NCBI GenBank assembly: GCA_014529385.2
Contig: CM043963.1
Location: 67,509,912-67,569,911 of the forward strand
Origin: Adiantum capillus-veneris
Taxonomy: Eukaryota > Streptophyta > Polypodiopsida > Polypodiales > Pteridaceae
Reading direction: 5' to 3'
DNA: 60,000 nt
The translations under genes and the position numbers were made by a program. Position 1 is the first letter of the stretch. Each line of letters opens with the position of its first letter. The notes under the pieces are model-generated. The model searched no databases. It was given only the letters and a program-made list of their open reading frames with translations, and was not told the origin of the DNA. Shown here one piece after another: positions 10,774-22,307 of the stretch.

Positions 10774-10818
10774 TCACATCCATTTCCAAACAGAGATATC
10801 TCCCTGGTTGCTGTCCAA
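10774..10818 (-). pseudogene. C-terminal end of the ZFWD pseudogene, cut off by the transposon
   Basis: On the minus strand this reads [14 protein letters not shown] and a stop (10774-10776). It is the form expected for the last WD40 blade of plant ZFWD proteins, which typically end in VWKW. The rest of the gene lies at 22308-23562, on the far side of the DNA transposon. The 9 bases GCTGTCCAA at 10810-10818 recur at 22308-22316. Joining the two pieces at one copy keeps an open frame. Confidence 0.7.
10810..10818. repeat. Left copy of 9-bp direct repeat (candidate target-site duplication)
   Basis: GCTGTCCAA here and at 22308-22316. It lies in ZFWD coding sequence on both sides, as expected for a duplication created by insertion. 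Confidence 0.6.
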
Positions 10819-10864
10819 GAATAACATATTACAAGAGCCCGTGTCACAAGGAGCTTTTGACGTG

Positions 10865-11190
10865 TTGCTATATAGCAATATTCTAGCCGTTTGATCTATT
10901 TCCTAGATAGAAATAACAAGTCCACAATTTATGTAGTATAATTGCTAGATGGAACTAGCAAAGTCATTATCTTGTGAGCTTGCAACATAGTAAGTTTGTT
11001 ATTGCTAGATAGAGCTAGCAAATTCATAGTGCCAACCCATTTACCATACAGTAATTAAATGAAGTTACTAATTGGAAGTAGCAAATCCTAGTCTCGATGC
11101 ACTTACTATATAGCAATTACTCATTTCCTTATTTTCTATTTAGTAACTAGGCAGTATTAAGCACTTACGGTATGGAGTTCTTTAAACATC
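10865..11190. repeat. Left subterminal repeats of the transposon
   Basis: Variants of one short palindromic motif recur: TTGCTATATAGCAA (10865-10878), TTACCATACAGTAA (about 11040) and TTACTATATAGCAA (about 11103). TTGCTAGATnnanCTAGCAA units occur near 10950 and 11003. Such clusters are typical binding sites for a transposon-encoded protein. Related motifs occur at the right end. Confidence 0.65.
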
Positions 11191-12713
11191 CATGTTTGTT
11201 TTTTATTACTCTACGAGAAAGTCCTTCCAATTATTTTTCATAAAGCTGATATTATAAGTCATATTGATTCCATTAAACAATGTATCGTTTTTTCCCATAC
11301 TCACAATTTAAGTGGTTTTATATTAGCTCAACAAAGAATGTACATTAGGCCTCACACCTCACATGTGCCTTGAGGAAACTACAACACCAAAAGAGGGTAG
11401 AGTAAATAAGTATCGCCGAACCTTTGATATTCTTAGCCACAAAACAACGTACTTTGAATACTCTTGGGGAGGAATATAAGAATATTTCTATGCATTTTGA
11501 CATAGAACCATGCTCTTGCCAACCATTCGATGCTACTAAGTGCCTACTTCCAATCATAGTCATGCCTATCATACCCTACACTAGAGCCGACCATACTCAT
11601 TACTTAGGTTCTTTCTTACAAGATATCATTAGACTGTGCCACCACATATTTTTTATATAAAATACTCGTAGGTGTGATTCAGATAGCAATGTCTAATTGT
11701 TTGTATGCACATCAAAATTGCTAGGTTATGGAGCTTTCTCCCTCCCAAAAAGAAAGTCACTCCTAAGGAAGGAAACTTTCTAGGTCTTTTACAACCAATT
11801 GCATATCACAAGACCCCTTATGGAAGGAAAATTTTGGAAAAGATCCAAGGGATCTTTTGAAGCTTCCTTGCACCCAAAACAAGTATTTGAGCCAACACCT
11901 TTCATGCGAAGGCTTTTATAGAGCTTGGCCATTTTAATGGCTAGATGTTGTTGGCATAATTTAACCATTTTGCCTCCATCCAATTTGCCCCCCACAATTT
12001 TTTGGGTGGAGCAAACCAATCTGCCTTCATACGGTTACCTTATATAAACGAGTCAAACTTCCATCTAACCCTTTTCTTTCACAATTTTCAAACCTCTCAC
12101 CTAAATCAATTGTCAATTTGCCATATGTGAATAGAGCATCATGAAGCAAACACTTGTTAGTAGATCAACTACATTGTATGTGCTTACATGAGTGCACATT
12201 GTAGTTGCATGAGGGCACTACTAGATTTTTAATTTTTGTGAACTAACATGCATTATTTGCTAAGATTGGTGTGCATGAAGAACATGAATGAGAGATCAGA
12301 TATGATGCCAAGTCTATCACCATGGGAGGTTGTGGGTTCTCTAAAAGCTTGGAATGCAACATATTCATCCAATTTTTCTCTCTTAACATTTGCAGTCAAC
12401 TAAGAAAGACAATAGACTTCCTGGCTATATTCAAGAATGATCCATGAATATTTGTGGCCCATTTGGAAGGAAAGAGAAATAAAACAATTGACATGATTGT
12501 AATTGTAGCCAAGGATAAAGTCAATGGAAATGTTCATGTTGGAGTGTTTTACTATTTTTAGATACTAAATGGATATAGAATTTATTTTAATGTGTTTTTT
12601 TTACTAATTGTATGGGATGCCCCACTTCCACAAAGAGCGTGCGCACAAGGGAATCATGCAAGCATCTATTGTGCAGACAACCAATCCATTTGCAGCTTTC
12701 TATTGAGATGATA
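11191..12713. other. Transposon interior without identifiable gene
   Basis: AT-rich sequence with no convincing coding segment. An open frame of 76 codons at 11789-12019 (minus) has no recognisable motif. Confidence 0.4.
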
Positions 12714-13275
12714 TGTAATGGAAATGGCCTATGAACTTTGGGAATAGTGGAATTAAGAAAATTAGAGTGAGCATTTTTGTTAGATTACTTTGAGAACATA
12801 GGGGGTGAACTTAATTGGTGGTAGAAACATAAACATAGTGCTTAATTAACTTGGCATGAACAATACTTTTGCAAGAGAGAGAGAGAGAGAGAACATAACA
12901 ACAGTTTAGGACCGGATTTACTTGGAACCGGCCACCCCTCCAAAAGGCTTTTGTATTATAGATTCTCCCATCAAGACAGACTTGGTACAATTCAATCTTT
13001 GTGTTCCTTGTAACCTTGGTGATGCTATGAAGATGGAAAGCTTCATGCATCACAAGCATAACATAAAATTTTCAAAAAGCATTAACTATCCCAAGCCTTA
13101 GTCCCAAGGCCTCAAACACCTTCAGAGGTGGAGAGAGATAGCGAGGAATGAGGGTAGGGAAGAGGAAGAAGAATCATGCATAGGAGACAGAAATAGCTCC
13201 TTCCTTATCATCACTTTTCTTGCTTAGCATAGCATAATAGCATAGTAATGAAGATGAAGAAGATGGCTATTGAGA
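12714..13275 (-). repeat. Inverted fragment of the Gypsy LTR
   Basis: This is the reverse complement of the last roughly 560 bp of the LTR found at about 43.83-44.39 kb and 49.89-50.45 kb. It begins at the LTR terminus (TGTAATGGAAATGGCC on this strand), and shares the GA/CT run, the GGACCGG block, the GATGCATGAAGCTTTCC block and the CCTACCCTCATTCC block. It is diverged. Either a solo LTR truncated on one side or a fragment carried by the transposon. Confidence 0.75.
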
Positions 13276-13865
13276 TGTAACAATCTGATCTCCTCTTTGT
13301 CCCTTGCTGAGGTAAATCTAAAAGCACTTATTGCATATTTCTCTTTGGTAGATCGTCTCCTTTTCCACCCCTATTGAGATGCAACCATTTCAAATTTTGG
13401 TCCCCTATTGAGATAAGTCTAGAAGCACATATCTATATCCTATGTCTTGTTCCCCATTTATCTTCCCATACTAAATGATCGGTTTAAAATGAGGAAATCA
13501 TTTGGGTTGGTTAGATATTAGATTTTATGACATGTTTATAGGCTCACCAAAAACATGTGAAGTTATGTCATTTCTCACATAAACATTTTCTTGCAACGTA
13601 GTGGTGGTGTGCTTTTATACTTCCCTTGTTTTGTTGAAGAATTTCTTTTGTTTCTTGTAAAAAACTTGGGGATTTATTGTTCCAAAAATGGGTCTCATAT
13701 GTTACATTGGTTCATTGTTTTAATGTGTCTCATATGTTACGCTCTATTTGCTTTGAAGTATGGTGGATCAAGTACCATAATTTGGAAAGGATTTGATTAT
13801 ATCTAGTTTAGTGGGTTACTTCTTCTTTGGAATGGTTTCACTTGTAATCTGTTGATTGCAGGGTA

Positions 13866-14560
13866 TTGTCAACATGGTTGTGGCAAGGAAGTATTGTTTT
13901 GTTTACACCACAAAGGGAAGTCCCGTCTCCAAGCGGACTCACCTACAATGGCACCTTGAAGGAATGTGGCCTTACGCAAGATGTTGACATGGGTGAGAGA
14001 ATGCACCTTATGATTGTTGCTCACAATCTGTTAGAGAAAGATGTTGTGCTTGGTGGTCCTTTAGTTGATATGTTCCTGTGGGAGATTTGTCAAATCATGC
14101 TCCTCGTATTTCAACAGTTGTTGATGGATGGTATCCTGATGAATATTTTGATTTGGATATATATGAAGAAGATGATGATCATGACTATCATAGGCAGCCC
14201 ATTAAGACTAGTTTCTTGCACATGAAATTGATTACCCTAGTGATCAACATGTATGGTAGATGTAGTGTGCTTGAGAAAGCACAAAAAGTGCTTGAGGAGC
14301 TTTCTATCCGGAATGTCGTCTCTTGGAACACACTACTCTCTAGATGCAATCACCTATGCGCACATCTTGAATCATGTGGCTCTACACAAGATGCTGATAT
14401 GGACACAAAAATTCATGATGATATTGTTAGAAATCAGAGGCTATTGAAAAGAGATGTCATGCTTGGCACTGTCCTGCTCGATCACAAAGTGACCCACTAT
14501 GGAGGTGGAAACATGCCTTTATCATTGACGCACTATAGAATGATAATGATAATCCGTCTC
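13866..14560 (+). pseudogene. PPR fragment inside the transposon
   Basis: About 13935-14078 reads LTYNGTLKECGLTQDVDMGE, then NLLEKDVVLGGPLVDM. After an unrelated acidic insert (14080-14215, YEEDDDHDYH) it resumes with LITLVINMYGRCSVLEKAQK and VLEELSIRNVVSWNTLLSR. In another frame follows AHLESCGSTQDADMDTKIHD and LLKRDVMLGTVLLD. These are parts of three PPR repeats in natural order, in several frames, without start or mitochondrial/plastid targeting sequence. Its position between the left terminal repeats and the transposase gene suggests capture by the transposon. The acidic insert could be transposon sequence into which PPR pieces were fused. Confidence 0.7.
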
Positions 14561-16256
14561 ATTCCGGCAAAACGACTTTGTACTTATTATGAAAAGCCTT
14601 GGTAGATTCAAAATAAGTTACATAGAATAATGCTTTTATGAGATCATTTACTTCTTGTGAAGTTAAAGTAATTTATGTATTTTCATGTTTGTTTATTTCT
14701 CACAGCATTGAAGTGCTTAACTTTGTAATGGAGATAGAATTTGTGTTTGATGAATGGGCTAGTACCTCTTGGAAAGACAAGTTTATTTCTATTAGAGCAT
14801 GTTGTGTTGTAGCTTAATGAATATTACAAACATGGCTAGTTATTTTTCTTTGATAGTTATAGAGAGAACACAGTTTTGGAAGTGTGATTGTAATTATCTT
14901 TGCAAGAATTCCAACAATGGTTGGTGCCTTGTAACCAAGCGTACCTTTTATCACCACAAACAACAAGATGTTCTAGGAAATCTACATCCTTCCATTAGCA
15001 AAAAACAAAAAATGGATTCAGAACAAAGACTAGATCTTGCCAGTGGTTTGAGTGATAGTAGAGCAATTAACCATCCAGCCGAACACATTGATGGACCCCA
15101 TTATGCAACACCTACCCGAGCCATGAGACAAGGCAAGAAGCCCAACAATTCTCAAAGAAATACATGGTGCACATGTAACATGTATTGTGCAGGTGGTAGA
15201 CAAGTTCATGCATCAACCTATTATTGCCATCAAGCTTTGGCACATAACTTTAAAAGCTTCAAAAATAGTTTTGGTTTATCTTCTCCACTAGATTCAGATG
15301 GAAATATGGAAGAGATTGATGAACATCAAGCTCAAGTCTCTGAGGTTGATGTTGATGGTAATGACATCATTGATGAGCCAATGTCTATTAGTGAGAATCA
15401 AGAAAATCAATCTTCTCCTCTATACTTGGGGCTAGTTGAGAGGATACTAGAGCTCCAAAATTTATGGGATGAACATAAACTACCAATAGGTGTGCAAGAT
15501 AGAATGCTTCTCATCCTATTTGGAGACTTGGGGGGCACTAAAGTGATTAAAAATGCTTCCAAGACAAGCATGGCTAGGCTATTAGTTCAACTTCCTCCTA
15601 CATGGGAAGGTGACCTTGGAGGGATTAAAATTCCGTCTTGTTGGGATCAATTGCAAACCATGCTTAAACGTCTTGGCATGGTTTCTTCCTTGCGCTATCG
15701 TATCTGCACAGGTAGTGATGTAGGCAAGCATCCACCCAAGCTTCTTCAACCAAGCAGTGAGGACAACTTTACAAGAGAGGTTCTTAAGTGCACATGTGAA
15801 GGTGGATCATTATCATTGAGGCTTCAACATGATTGCTTGGAATGCTGCGAGAAGTTTCCAGTTTGTGCCAAAGAAAGGAAATCAATGCTTTCCTTTGACT
15901 ACATTCTCATTGGGCCTCAACTAGAGCTATTGACAAAGAGTAGCACTTATTGCCACGAGCTACTATGTTTATGGAGGCACAAAGAAAAATGGGTCAAGGG
16001 AGATGCAATTAGCAACCATAGAATCATTGTTGATTTTTGGGATGGACAAAAATTCCAAGAAGTCAAGGACTTTTGGGATCCATCAACATCTTATGAGCTA
16101 CCGGTTGTCTGCTCTAATCCTCTTTGCAAGAAGTCTTACACTAATTTTCCTACCAGTAGACGTTATAAAACTCTTCAAAATGTTGTGGGAGAAGAGTATA
16201 ACTTTGTCTGCATCGAGTGTAAAGAGGACATTGTGTGTAAAAAGAGCCTACAAAAG

Positions 16257-16341
16257 GTACATAGAAGCATCACATTGTTTTTTTTTTAAAAGATCTCATG
16301 ATTTCAAACCAAACTTATTTTTTGGGTGGCCATGTGAATAG
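16257..16341 (+). other. Inferred intron in the transposase gene
   Basis: The donor is AAAAG|GTACAT and the acceptor GAATAG|GGTGAT. Removal joins LQK to GDPRNVA in frame and removes an unlikely homopolymer-containing tail. Confidence 0.6.
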
Positions 16342-17453
16342 GGTGATCCTCGAAATGTAGCATTTTTTCTACATTGGGATGGATTTTAGACATCACAAAC
16401 AACCGAAAAGAGTTGTGGGGTAGTAGAGGTCATGGTGTTGAATCCAGGAATCAAGTCTTCCATTGATATCTTGCCAGTTTTTTTTATCCCTCAAAGTTGC
16501 AAGAAAATTATGAAGGTTTTTGGTGAAGTTTTTGGGGCATTTTTTGAACCTTTGCTAGAGGAGTTGGAAAGCCTATATCTAAATGGTGTGGAGGTGTTGT
16601 ATGACTATCCCATAGAGAAGATCTTTCGTGCCAATCAACAAGGTCTTTCAAAGCTATGTACGATACGTGCTATGGTCATGATGGTTACAGGCGACCATCC
16701 GGCACAGTGCAAAATAGGCATGTTCAAGAATGGAGGACAAGAGTTTTGCAGGCGTGATAAACCTCAAGCAACTCTAGTACGACCTGATATAGGATCAAAA
16801 GAGGGGCGATACGTCTATAATGAAAATCGCAGACAAGCTAGATATCCACCTTCAAAGAGGACCATTGAGGAGATGACAAAAGCTCTTGATGAGGCTAAAC
16901 GGTGTTGCACAGACAAAGAAAAGGAAGCATCATGGAAAGAAGCTGGTCTCTCAGGAGAGTCCATACTTTGGAGATTATATGATCTATATGGATTTGATCT
17001 CTCTCTAGATTTTCTACGACCCAATGCATATCTTATCATTGAATGTATTCAAGAAATATATCTCACATTTATTTGAAAGTGTTGAGGCTCCTTTGAAGAA
17101 AGAAATCGATGCTGTTGTGTGTGTTGTTAAAAAGGCAGCACCTACCTCCATTCGATATGGATGTTGGCCTAACTCCCCAAGCATCTACTTTGCAAGCTTC
17201 AAGGCAGAGAAGAACCAAAAGTTCATCCAGTGGTTTCTACCATATGTTTTGAGAGTTGTTAATGGCATTCCTCCTGAAATGCATGTTTTGGGATTTTTGT
17301 TGATTGACATTGCACACAGCTTCTACAACCATAGTAGAGATCATGGATGGTCTGTGAAAGAAATAGAAGTTGTAAAGACATTGCTACAATCATGGAGAGT
17401 TCAAAATGAAGAAATCTTTGGTGCGAACTCATCAACTCTAGAACATGTAGCTG

Positions 17454-17531
17454 GTATGTATATCTTGATTAGTTAACAATAAGTTTGATATATTTGTTTA
17501 GGAGAGTAATCTCTTGATAACTTGTTTATAG
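17454..17531 (+). other. Inferred intron in the transposase gene
   Basis: The donor is GTAGCTG|GTATGT and the acceptor TTATAG|GTAATGG. Removal keeps the frame across EHVAG-NGEMLDD. Confidence 0.7.
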
Positions 17532-18780
17532 GTAATGGTGAGATGCTTGATGATGTCTTGCGCCATGGGTTGCATGACCGCTTTTGGTGTTACATATTTG
17601 AGCGTCTTGTAAAGGCATACAGCTCCATCAAAACAAATAACATGGAGGATGAAGCTTCATTTGCAAAGTTCTATTTGAGAAGGTTCTTCACAAGAGCTTT
17701 CCAGGCTATCCGTGGTGATAGTGAAATCTTTTACCTTCTGATAGGTTTTTGAAGGACCTACATTGTGCATTGATTCTTTCTCAAAGTAGCTCGCTATTAG
17801 CAGATGCTCCATCACATGATTGCTCTCCGTCACATATGGATGGGCTATTGGTTGTGTCTTCAATTGAAAAGGCTAAATCTATGTGGAGTGATCTATTAAA
17901 GTATGGAAGCAATTCACCGTGCACTAGAAATCTTCTTCTCAAGGGGATTGCAATATCAAAGAAGAGATGCACTTATAGAGATCCTACTAGTGAGGAGAAA
18001 AATTATCTAAAAAAGTTTTGGAACATTCCAGAGGAGTACTTCCAATGTTTGGAAGTAAAGACATACCAAAAGGTCCTCTTTAAAGGGGATATATTTAATG
18101 TGGGCACCAATTTCATAATGAAGGTCGATACTGATGATGCAACGGTGGAAGACAGAGATCACTGGAAGGCTTGTATAGCATCCTTGTTCTCAACACAGTT
18201 TGATGGAAAGTGTATGCTTTTCTTTGGTGGACAGTATTACAAGCAATGCATTGTGGGAAACGGGGACTCAGAACAATTGTTAATGGATCCAGTTACTCAA
18301 ATGAGTGTCCTTGAGAAGGCCCCTTTGCCTTTCACATGGGATTGTGTTTGTCCCATATACTCTATACTTCACAAATTTATTCCATTGCCAATACCAAGGA
18401 GGCAGAGGCTCATTGCTTATGAGGTGAAGGATTTGAGGCAGCGTGATAGCTTGTTAATGGAAGGAGGTTGTGGAAATGTTCCATTATGGGTGGCGGTCCA
18501 TGACATACTTCAAGTGTGCTTGAATAGCGAGAATGCAATACAGATTCAGCATGTTGTTGTTAGAGAGACTAATTACGAAAGGAAAAGGGCAAAGCTTGCT
18601 TTATTGGAGCGTGATGCATATCAACAAAACACTCATAAAGTTTGCAAAGAGGAGCATCAATGGAGAATCGGGGATACATGTTCCATTAAAATTAAAGATT
18701 GGACAATCACAAAACAAAAAAAGGTTATAAAGCCTGGACAGGTAGCTAGATGGATACCTATTGTTTGGCATTCTCCATAG

Positions 18781-19470
18781 ACATATAATTATGGTAGCCC
18801 CTTTTATTCAATCACCAATAGTAATCTTGTGGAAATATTTTAGAAAGACTATTTCTTCATGGATGACAATTGTTGTATTCATTGTTATGGTGTTCTTTAC
18901 ATATCTTTTGTATAACTTCACTCATATGGTATGCAAGCATGGCTAGTACATTTATGGAAGTAGTTTAGAATGCTAGTATACTTGTGGAAGTAGTTTAGAA
19001 TGATTATTGCTTCATGGATGACAATTTTTGTATTCATTGTTATGCAAGTAGTATACCTATGGAAGTAGTTTAGAATGACTATTGCTTTATGGATGACAAT
19101 TGCTAGCTTCATTGTTACGATGTTCTTTGCATACCTTTCTTAGAATCTCATCATAGAGTATGCTAGAACTTATACAAGACCTACTTTATGGATGGAAATT
19201 ATTGTACTTATTGTTATGGTATTATTCATAAATGTTTTGTATAAATACACTCATAGAGTATGCAAGTATGGTTAGTATACTTGTGGAAGTAGTTTAAAAT
19301 GCATATTATGTTATACATGACAATAGTTGTATTCATTGTCACTGTTTTCTTTACATGTATTTCTAAAATACTCATAAAGTAATGACAAGTGTGTGTACAA
19401 TCTTTGAGATAAACTTTGTTACTTAAATGTCTTGCTTCTCATGTGTGTGTTCAATGCTTTGTCTTTTCAG
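18781..19470 (+). repeat. Spacer with degenerate tandem repeats
   Basis: From about 18830 to 19370 three to five imperfect units recur. They contain GGAAGTAGTTTAGAATG, CTTCATGGATGACAATTG, GTATTCATTGTTATG and GTTCTTTACATA at irregular spacing. No coding sequence was seen. The block separates the two transposon genes. Confidence 0.6.
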
Positions 19471-20521
19471 ATATGAATTATCCACAGTCCTTTGTGGAGC
19501 ACCTACTGTCTTTCTCTAATGAAGAGGCCCTCAAATTTTTAGATTCTTGGAGGGCCAGTTATCTTGGAAATAAGAGAGTTGTTTCTTCTCCATCTAGCAT
19601 CTCTATAGGTGTTGACACTACTAGCAACAAGAAATATGACCCAACCATATATGAACAGGTGTTTAGGCCTCCACCTCCTAAGCTTAGAGAACCCAATAAA
19701 CTCTATGGTAGGGATTTCCTCTTAGAAGAAGGTAATAACCAACATAGAGTTCTTTATTCAAACTATGGGTTTGTTAGAGGATGGTTTGCCAAACACAAGC
19801 CATTTGGAGACCTTAGAAATAATACGGAGAGAAGAATACCGTGTTGGATGTAATAAGAAAAAATAAAGGTGAGCTTAAGCCTGTAAGAGTAGCTGGACAA
19901 AATTATCATTGGAAAGAAGAGGACGTTTATACATGGGCCATCAAGTCTCTTGCGGCAAAACGAAAATGGAGAAAAAAGAAACCAAACATCGAATCATCTT
20001 CTAGCAACCCAATGGTATGTGTCATTTTGTAGGATTTTCTTTAAGTAATGAACTTCTATTATGTCAAAGTATAATCAAAATGTTTTCATGAAATTAGATA
20101 GAAAAAGAAAAAGATGATGATGACGATAACCAAGAATTTCATGAGAATGATGGAGGAGAAAGTGAACTACAAGGAGAAAGTGAGCTAGAAGAATATGGTT
20201 CACTCAAAAAACTTGTAAGTAATCCTCTAAGGTATTGGAAATTTATATGAAAACTAATGATGAAGAAAGTAATGCTTTTGTTGTTATCGAATAGCTAAAG
20301 GATGCTTATGCACAAGAAACCACTTGTATATCTATTGAAGAAGAAGAAGAGCAACCACAAGCTACTCATGTAAGCACTTCTATCTTAAAATAACAATAAT
20401 GCATAACCTATGATTATAAAATTTGTTATTATGTGTTTAGAGAGAGACGGAAGCATACGTTCCTAAGATGCCATGGGAAAATCATGATTTACAAAGTGAT
20501 GCTTATGATGTATGTGTGGTT

Positions 20522-20596
<75 letters not shown>

Positions 20597-21684
20597 GCAT
20601 GCGCGCACACATACACACACAAAGATATCAATTGAAATAATTGAGGTAAATTTAGCTAGTTTTGTGTGCGTGTGTGTATGTGTGTGTGAGATATCCAAAT
20701 TCAATCGCTTAATGCGCAGGTATATAGAAACTACATGCAAGATGAAGAGTTTATCCAATGCTATCAAGAAAAGGATATGGAAGTAAACAATGAATTAGAT
20801 GAGTGTGAAGACCATATCACAAAACTGGTACAATTCTAATTCATGTATTTTTTTCACTCTAAAACTTTTTGTTGTGTCAATCAATATTGCACTCTTTTCT
20901 TGAATAATTTGTGAAGGAAAAAATCAATAGAAGAGCACAAATTATAAGTGGTGCAAACCAAGAAAAAAAAAAGAAAAAGCACACAAAAACGCAAGGTACT
21001 ATTCAAAGATGCTTCACATGGAATATTTATTTAATGAAATACTTTTCCTACTTAATTTTAATGTTATAAAAAAGCCATGTTTTCCCACTTCTATAGGCTA
21101 CTTCTAAGATTGAAAAGCTACTAAAGGAGAAAGATCAAGCTTCAAAGTTTTTGAAACTTAAAAAGGAAAAGGTATTTTTCTTCACAATAATAAGATTGTT
21201 TAAATTTTTGCATGTGGCTATAAAATAAAAGAGTGGACTTTAATTGTTTTAGGAGCACAAATCTGATGGGGGATGTTCAATGAATCAAAATCAATGTGTG
21301 TTGGAATCTCAGGTTTAATTGCAATAAAAGCTAAAAACATTGCCTTACTTATGTTCACAGAAATAATACGTGTCACTTTTTAAACCATGTTATTTTGTTA
21401 TGACATAGGCACGAAATTTGTCCAAGGATGACAAAGAAACTATATTAATGAAGTGGTTAAATCTGAAGAAAGTACAAAACTTGTACCACTTGATCAAGCC
21501 AACGTATTTTGCTATGCAAAAATCGAATAGTTTCCTCAAGAAGAGAGCAAATGAGGATGCTAATACTTCCACTATGTGTGAAGATTTAGTTACATGGCTT
21601 TTGTTAGAAGGCCTGATAATTTTTTATTTTGATAAAGTTGGCTCTTTATCCATGAAAGATATCATTGTAACAAATGACAAGTAG
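19471..21684 (+). pseudogene. Second, multi-exon gene of the transposon
   Basis: I do not recognise the family. Exon 1 follows an acceptor TCTTTTCAG at 19470 and starts ATG at 19473 (MNYPQSFVEHLLSFSNEEAL). A frameshift near 19833 changes frame before VIRKNKGELKPVRVAGQNYH and WAIKSLAAKRKWRKKK. Inferred further exons by GT/AG and open frame: 20102-20214 (acidic), 20295-20369, 20441-20509, 20720-20827, 20917-20995 (Lys-rich), 21097-21171 (Lys/Glu-rich, likely helical), 21253-21312 and 21409-21684, ending SMKDIIVTNDK. I did not verify every splice phase. By position it is the equivalent of the DNA-binding second protein (TnpA) of En/Spm elements, which recognises subterminal repeats. That role is inference. 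Confidence 0.55.
20522..20685. repeat. CT/CA compound microsatellite in an intron
   Basis: About 46 bp of CT followed by CA and a later GT run. It falls within an inferred intron of the second transposon gene. Confidence 0.9.
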
Positions 21685-21779
21685 TTTTATAATCCAACCA
21701 CATGATGTAAGAACTGTAACATGTAACACATGTTATATAAGCTTTCATTTGTTGTACTCATAGCTATCTTTATGAATTA

Positions 21780-22307
21780 AGCCTACAACTTTAGTCTCCT
21801 AATGTTGAAGTAATCTCTCCTAAATTGTTTGCTCATGGAAAAATTTCTAGATGAATTACTAGTTTGTGTCTACATGTTCCTTAATGAATTACTAGGTTGT
21901 GTCTACATGTTCCTTAATGAATTATTAGGTTGTTCCTTAATGAATTACTAGGTTGTTTATAGAAAAGTTGCTAGATGAACTACTAGTTTGCAAGCAACCG
22001 TCCTTATATATTACTAGATGACTTGTTAGGTGGTAAGCAAAAATTGCTAGTTGACTTACTAGTTTGAAAACACCGATATGTAAGGTCAAACTAGTAATTG
22101 AGTCAACTCCTACATTGAACTAGTAATTTTTTTATCATATTGAGACTTGAATTGCCATATGGCTATTCAACTCTCCATATAGTAGCAAAATTATTTTATG
22201 TAGCATCTAGGAGTCGTCTCGTTTTTACTAGTTTCCACTCTTACTAGATGTGTGTATTGAAACTAGTGAATCATCTAGCAATCTTATATTTTTTACTATA
22301 TGGTAAG
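21780..22307. repeat. Right subterminal repeats of the transposon
   Basis: Repeated units include TTGCTAGATGAACTACTAG, TTGCTAGTTGACTTACTAG and TGAATTACTAGGTTGT (several tandem copies at 21850-21960). The end is TTACTATATGGTAA at 22294-22307, directly against ZFWD coding sequence. Related CTAG-containing units are found at the left end. Confidence 0.65.

Larger units (their letters stand above)
14799..18780 (+). pseudogene. Tnp2-type (En/Spm superfamily) transposase gene
   Basis: The product would cut and paste the element as an RNase-H-fold nuclease. Exon 1 (to 16256) has two Cys-rich units of the form C-x-C-x3-C ... T-[FY]-Y-x-H (about residues 29-51 and 123-145), then ICTGSDVGKHPPK, CCEKFPVC, FDYILIGPQLELL and IIVDFWDGQKFQEVKDFW. 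An inferred intron 16257-16341 (GT...AG) joins in phase to DPRNVAFFLHWDGF, which ends in an in-frame TAG. Next come EPLLEELESLYLNGVEVLYD and MVTGDHPAQCKIGMF ... FCRRDK, typical of Tnp2. After a frameshift near 17030 comes YDPMHILSL (the family DPMH motif). An inferred intron 17454-17531 precedes MLDDVLRHGLHDRFWCYIFE. A 1-nt shift near 17740 leads to the long C-terminal frame ending at 18780 (LFFGGQYYKQCIVGNG, TWDCVCPIYSILHKFIPLP). One stop and at least two frameshifts make it inactive. Confidence 0.75.
10819..22307 (+). mobile_element. Tnp2-type DNA transposon inserted in a ZFWD gene copy
   Basis: The borders come from the interrupted ZFWD gene and the 9-bp direct repeat. The element has subterminal repeats at both ends, many built on TTRCTATATAGYAA and on TTGCTAGAT...AGCAA units. 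It carries a Tnp2-type transposase gene (14799-18780) and a second, exon-rich gene (19471-21684), the two-gene layout of En/Spm (CACTA) elements. The ends do not read CACTA, and the 9-bp direct repeat differs from the 3-bp duplication of CACTA elements. A PPR fragment (13866-14560) and an inverted Gypsy LTR fragment (12714-13275) lie inside. The terminal inverted repeat is short and imperfect: the right end read inward, TTACCATATAGTAA, resembles TAACATATTACAA at the left end. It is inactive through stops and frameshifts. Confidence 0.7.

Noticed and set aside
10819-22307. Calling the transposon a canonical CACTA element
   Set aside because: The transposase is of that superfamily, but no CACTA/TAGTG ends or 3-bp duplication were found at the borders fixed by ZFWD.
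10819-22307. KDZ (Kyakuja-Dileera-Zisupton) element
   Set aside because: The 8-9-bp duplication would fit, and there are Cys clusters, but the transposase core has the DPMH and TGDHPA blocks of Tnp2.
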